Shown here: one piece after another, positions 6,509 to 7,078 of the stretch | How positions within the stretch are numbered: position 1 is the first letter of the stretch | Layout: every line of letters begins with the position of its first letter | NCBI GenBank assembly: GCA_018623955.1 | Contig: JAAZUX010000038.1 | Span: 1-7,078, forward strand | Source of the DNA: Flavobacteriaceae bacterium | Lineage (GTDB): Bacteria; Bacteroidota; Bacteroidia; Flavobacteriales; Flavobacteriaceae | Direction: 5' to 3' | DNA: 7,078 nucleotides | The notes under the pieces: model-generated | Seen by the model: only the letters and a program-made list of their open reading frames with translations | What the model was told of the DNA's origin: nothing | The model's database searches: none | Program-made: the position numbers and the translations under genes

Positions 6509-7078
6509 ATGGATTTTATCTTTGACCTAATGGGGCGTTTTCATCCCCTGATCGTTCACTTGCCCATTGGTTTTTTGCTTCTGGGCTTGATGATGTTGGT
6601 CTTTGACCGTAAAGAAAATAAACATCAAAAAATCATTCGATTTACCTTCTTTTGGGGAACCTTTTCCACCCTTGCTGCCGTACTTACCGGAACAGTTCAA
6701 TATACTAGGGAAGGCTACCCTTGGGAGGATATTCAGGGGCATTTGATCTTGGGGGTACTCACTTTTGTTTTCTCTTTTTTAATCTATCTAAAACTCAAGG
6801 GATATGCTTTTTTTCAAAGGATTTCCTATCGGTTTTTGGGATACGCCCTGGTTGTAATTTTGACCATTACGGGACATTTGGGAGGCAACCTTACCCATGG
6901 AAAGGATCATCTGACAGAACCCCTTCCCGACGAAATAAAAGAGGCTTTGGGATTGGAAGTCCCCTCCCGAACACTGGTTCTTCTGCCCGAAACCCATCAA
7001 GAATTACCCCTCTATTCTGGGGTAATACAGCCCATCTTGGATCAAAAATGCGTGAGTTGTCACAATCCGAAAAAGACC
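6509..7078 (+). CDS. DUF2231-like membrane protein with C-terminal cytochrome c domain (3' end beyond window)
   Basis: An open frame of 190 codons runs from the ATG at 6509 off the window edge without a stop. The first 130 residues form a four-helix membrane domain (about 13-31, 43-62, 78-95, 108-125) opening with GRFHPLIVHLPIGF (9-22), the signature of DUF2231-like domains. Histidines H12, H18, H78, H123 and H130 sit in or beside the helices (GHL at 77-79, TGHLGGNLTHG at 121-131) and could ligate b-type heme; that is inference. A linker of about 45 residues leads to VIQPILDQKCVSCHNPKK, with a CxxCH heme-c motif at 181-185, the start of a PSCyt1-type cytochrome domain like that of the gene at 2248. 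It begins 33 bp after the DUF1501 gene with no clear terminator between, so it probably belongs to the same operon and may pass electrons between the soluble cytochrome domains and the membrane. What follows the heme motif cannot be seen. Confidence 0.85.
   Translation, partial: MDFIFDLMGRFHPLIVHLPIGFLLLGLMMLVFDRKENKHQKIIRFTFFWGTFSTLAAVLTGTVQYTREGYPWEDIQGHLILGVLTFVFSFLIYLKLKGYAFFQRISYRFLGYALVVILTITGHLGGNLTHGKDHLTEPLPDEIKEALGLEVPSRTLVLLPETHQELPLYSGVIQPILDQKCVSCHNPKKT

Noticed and set aside
6527..7000. Reverse-strand open frames at the right end
   Set aside because: They are antisense to the DUF2231-cytochrome frame, which has membrane helices, conserved histidines and a CxxCH motif and is open across the whole stretch.
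1..7078. tRNA, rRNA, CRISPR array, insertion sequence or phage genes
   Set aside because: No regularly spaced repeats, transposase-like frames, terminal inverted repeats or tRNA-like arms were seen by eye on either strand.

Overview
The window looks like a piece of a Bacteroidota chromosome, most likely a marine flavobacterium. This is inferred from the AT-rich DNA, mostly weak Shine-Dalgarno sites, several lipoproteins, and the PSCyt/DUF1553 plus DUF1501 gene pair, which is common in Planctomycetota and marine Bacteroidota. No marker gene fixes the taxon. All six supported genes lie on the + strand, and the reverse-strand open frames look like shadows.

Layout: 1-199 is an AT-rich non-coding leader with one weak inverted repeat. 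200-1189 encodes an integral-membrane di-iron hydroxylase of the sterol desaturase superfamily; its C-terminal part resembles alkylglycerol monooxygenase. 1238-1936 encodes a DUF1080 (3-keto-disaccharide hydrolase family) lipoprotein. Its stop codon overlaps the GTG start of a small lipoprotein with one Kazal protease-inhibitor domain (1933-2157). After about 90 bp comes a tight three-gene block: a 913-residue PSCyt1-DUF1549-DUF1553 protein with two CxxCH heme-c motifs and a central beta-rich insert (2248-4989); a Tat-exported DUF1501 protein whose start overlaps it by 8 bp (4982-6475); and, 33 bp later, a membrane protein with a DUF2231-like four-helix domain followed by a heme-c motif, cut by the window edge (6509-7078).

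How they may work together: the last three genes put three covalent heme-c sites, a histidine-rich membrane domain and a Tat-exported alkaline-phosphatase-superfamily protein in or facing the periplasm. This suggests an envelope redox system. The neighbouring DUF1080 protein belongs to a family in which members cleave 3-keto-glycosides, so one testable idea is that the cytochrome block oxidises a sugar or glycoside, or drains electrons from such an oxidation, while the DUF1080 protein cleaves the oxidised product. The functions of the DUF1549/DUF1553/DUF1501 families are not established to my knowledge, so this link is inference. The hydroxylase and the Kazal lipoprotein may be unrelated passengers.
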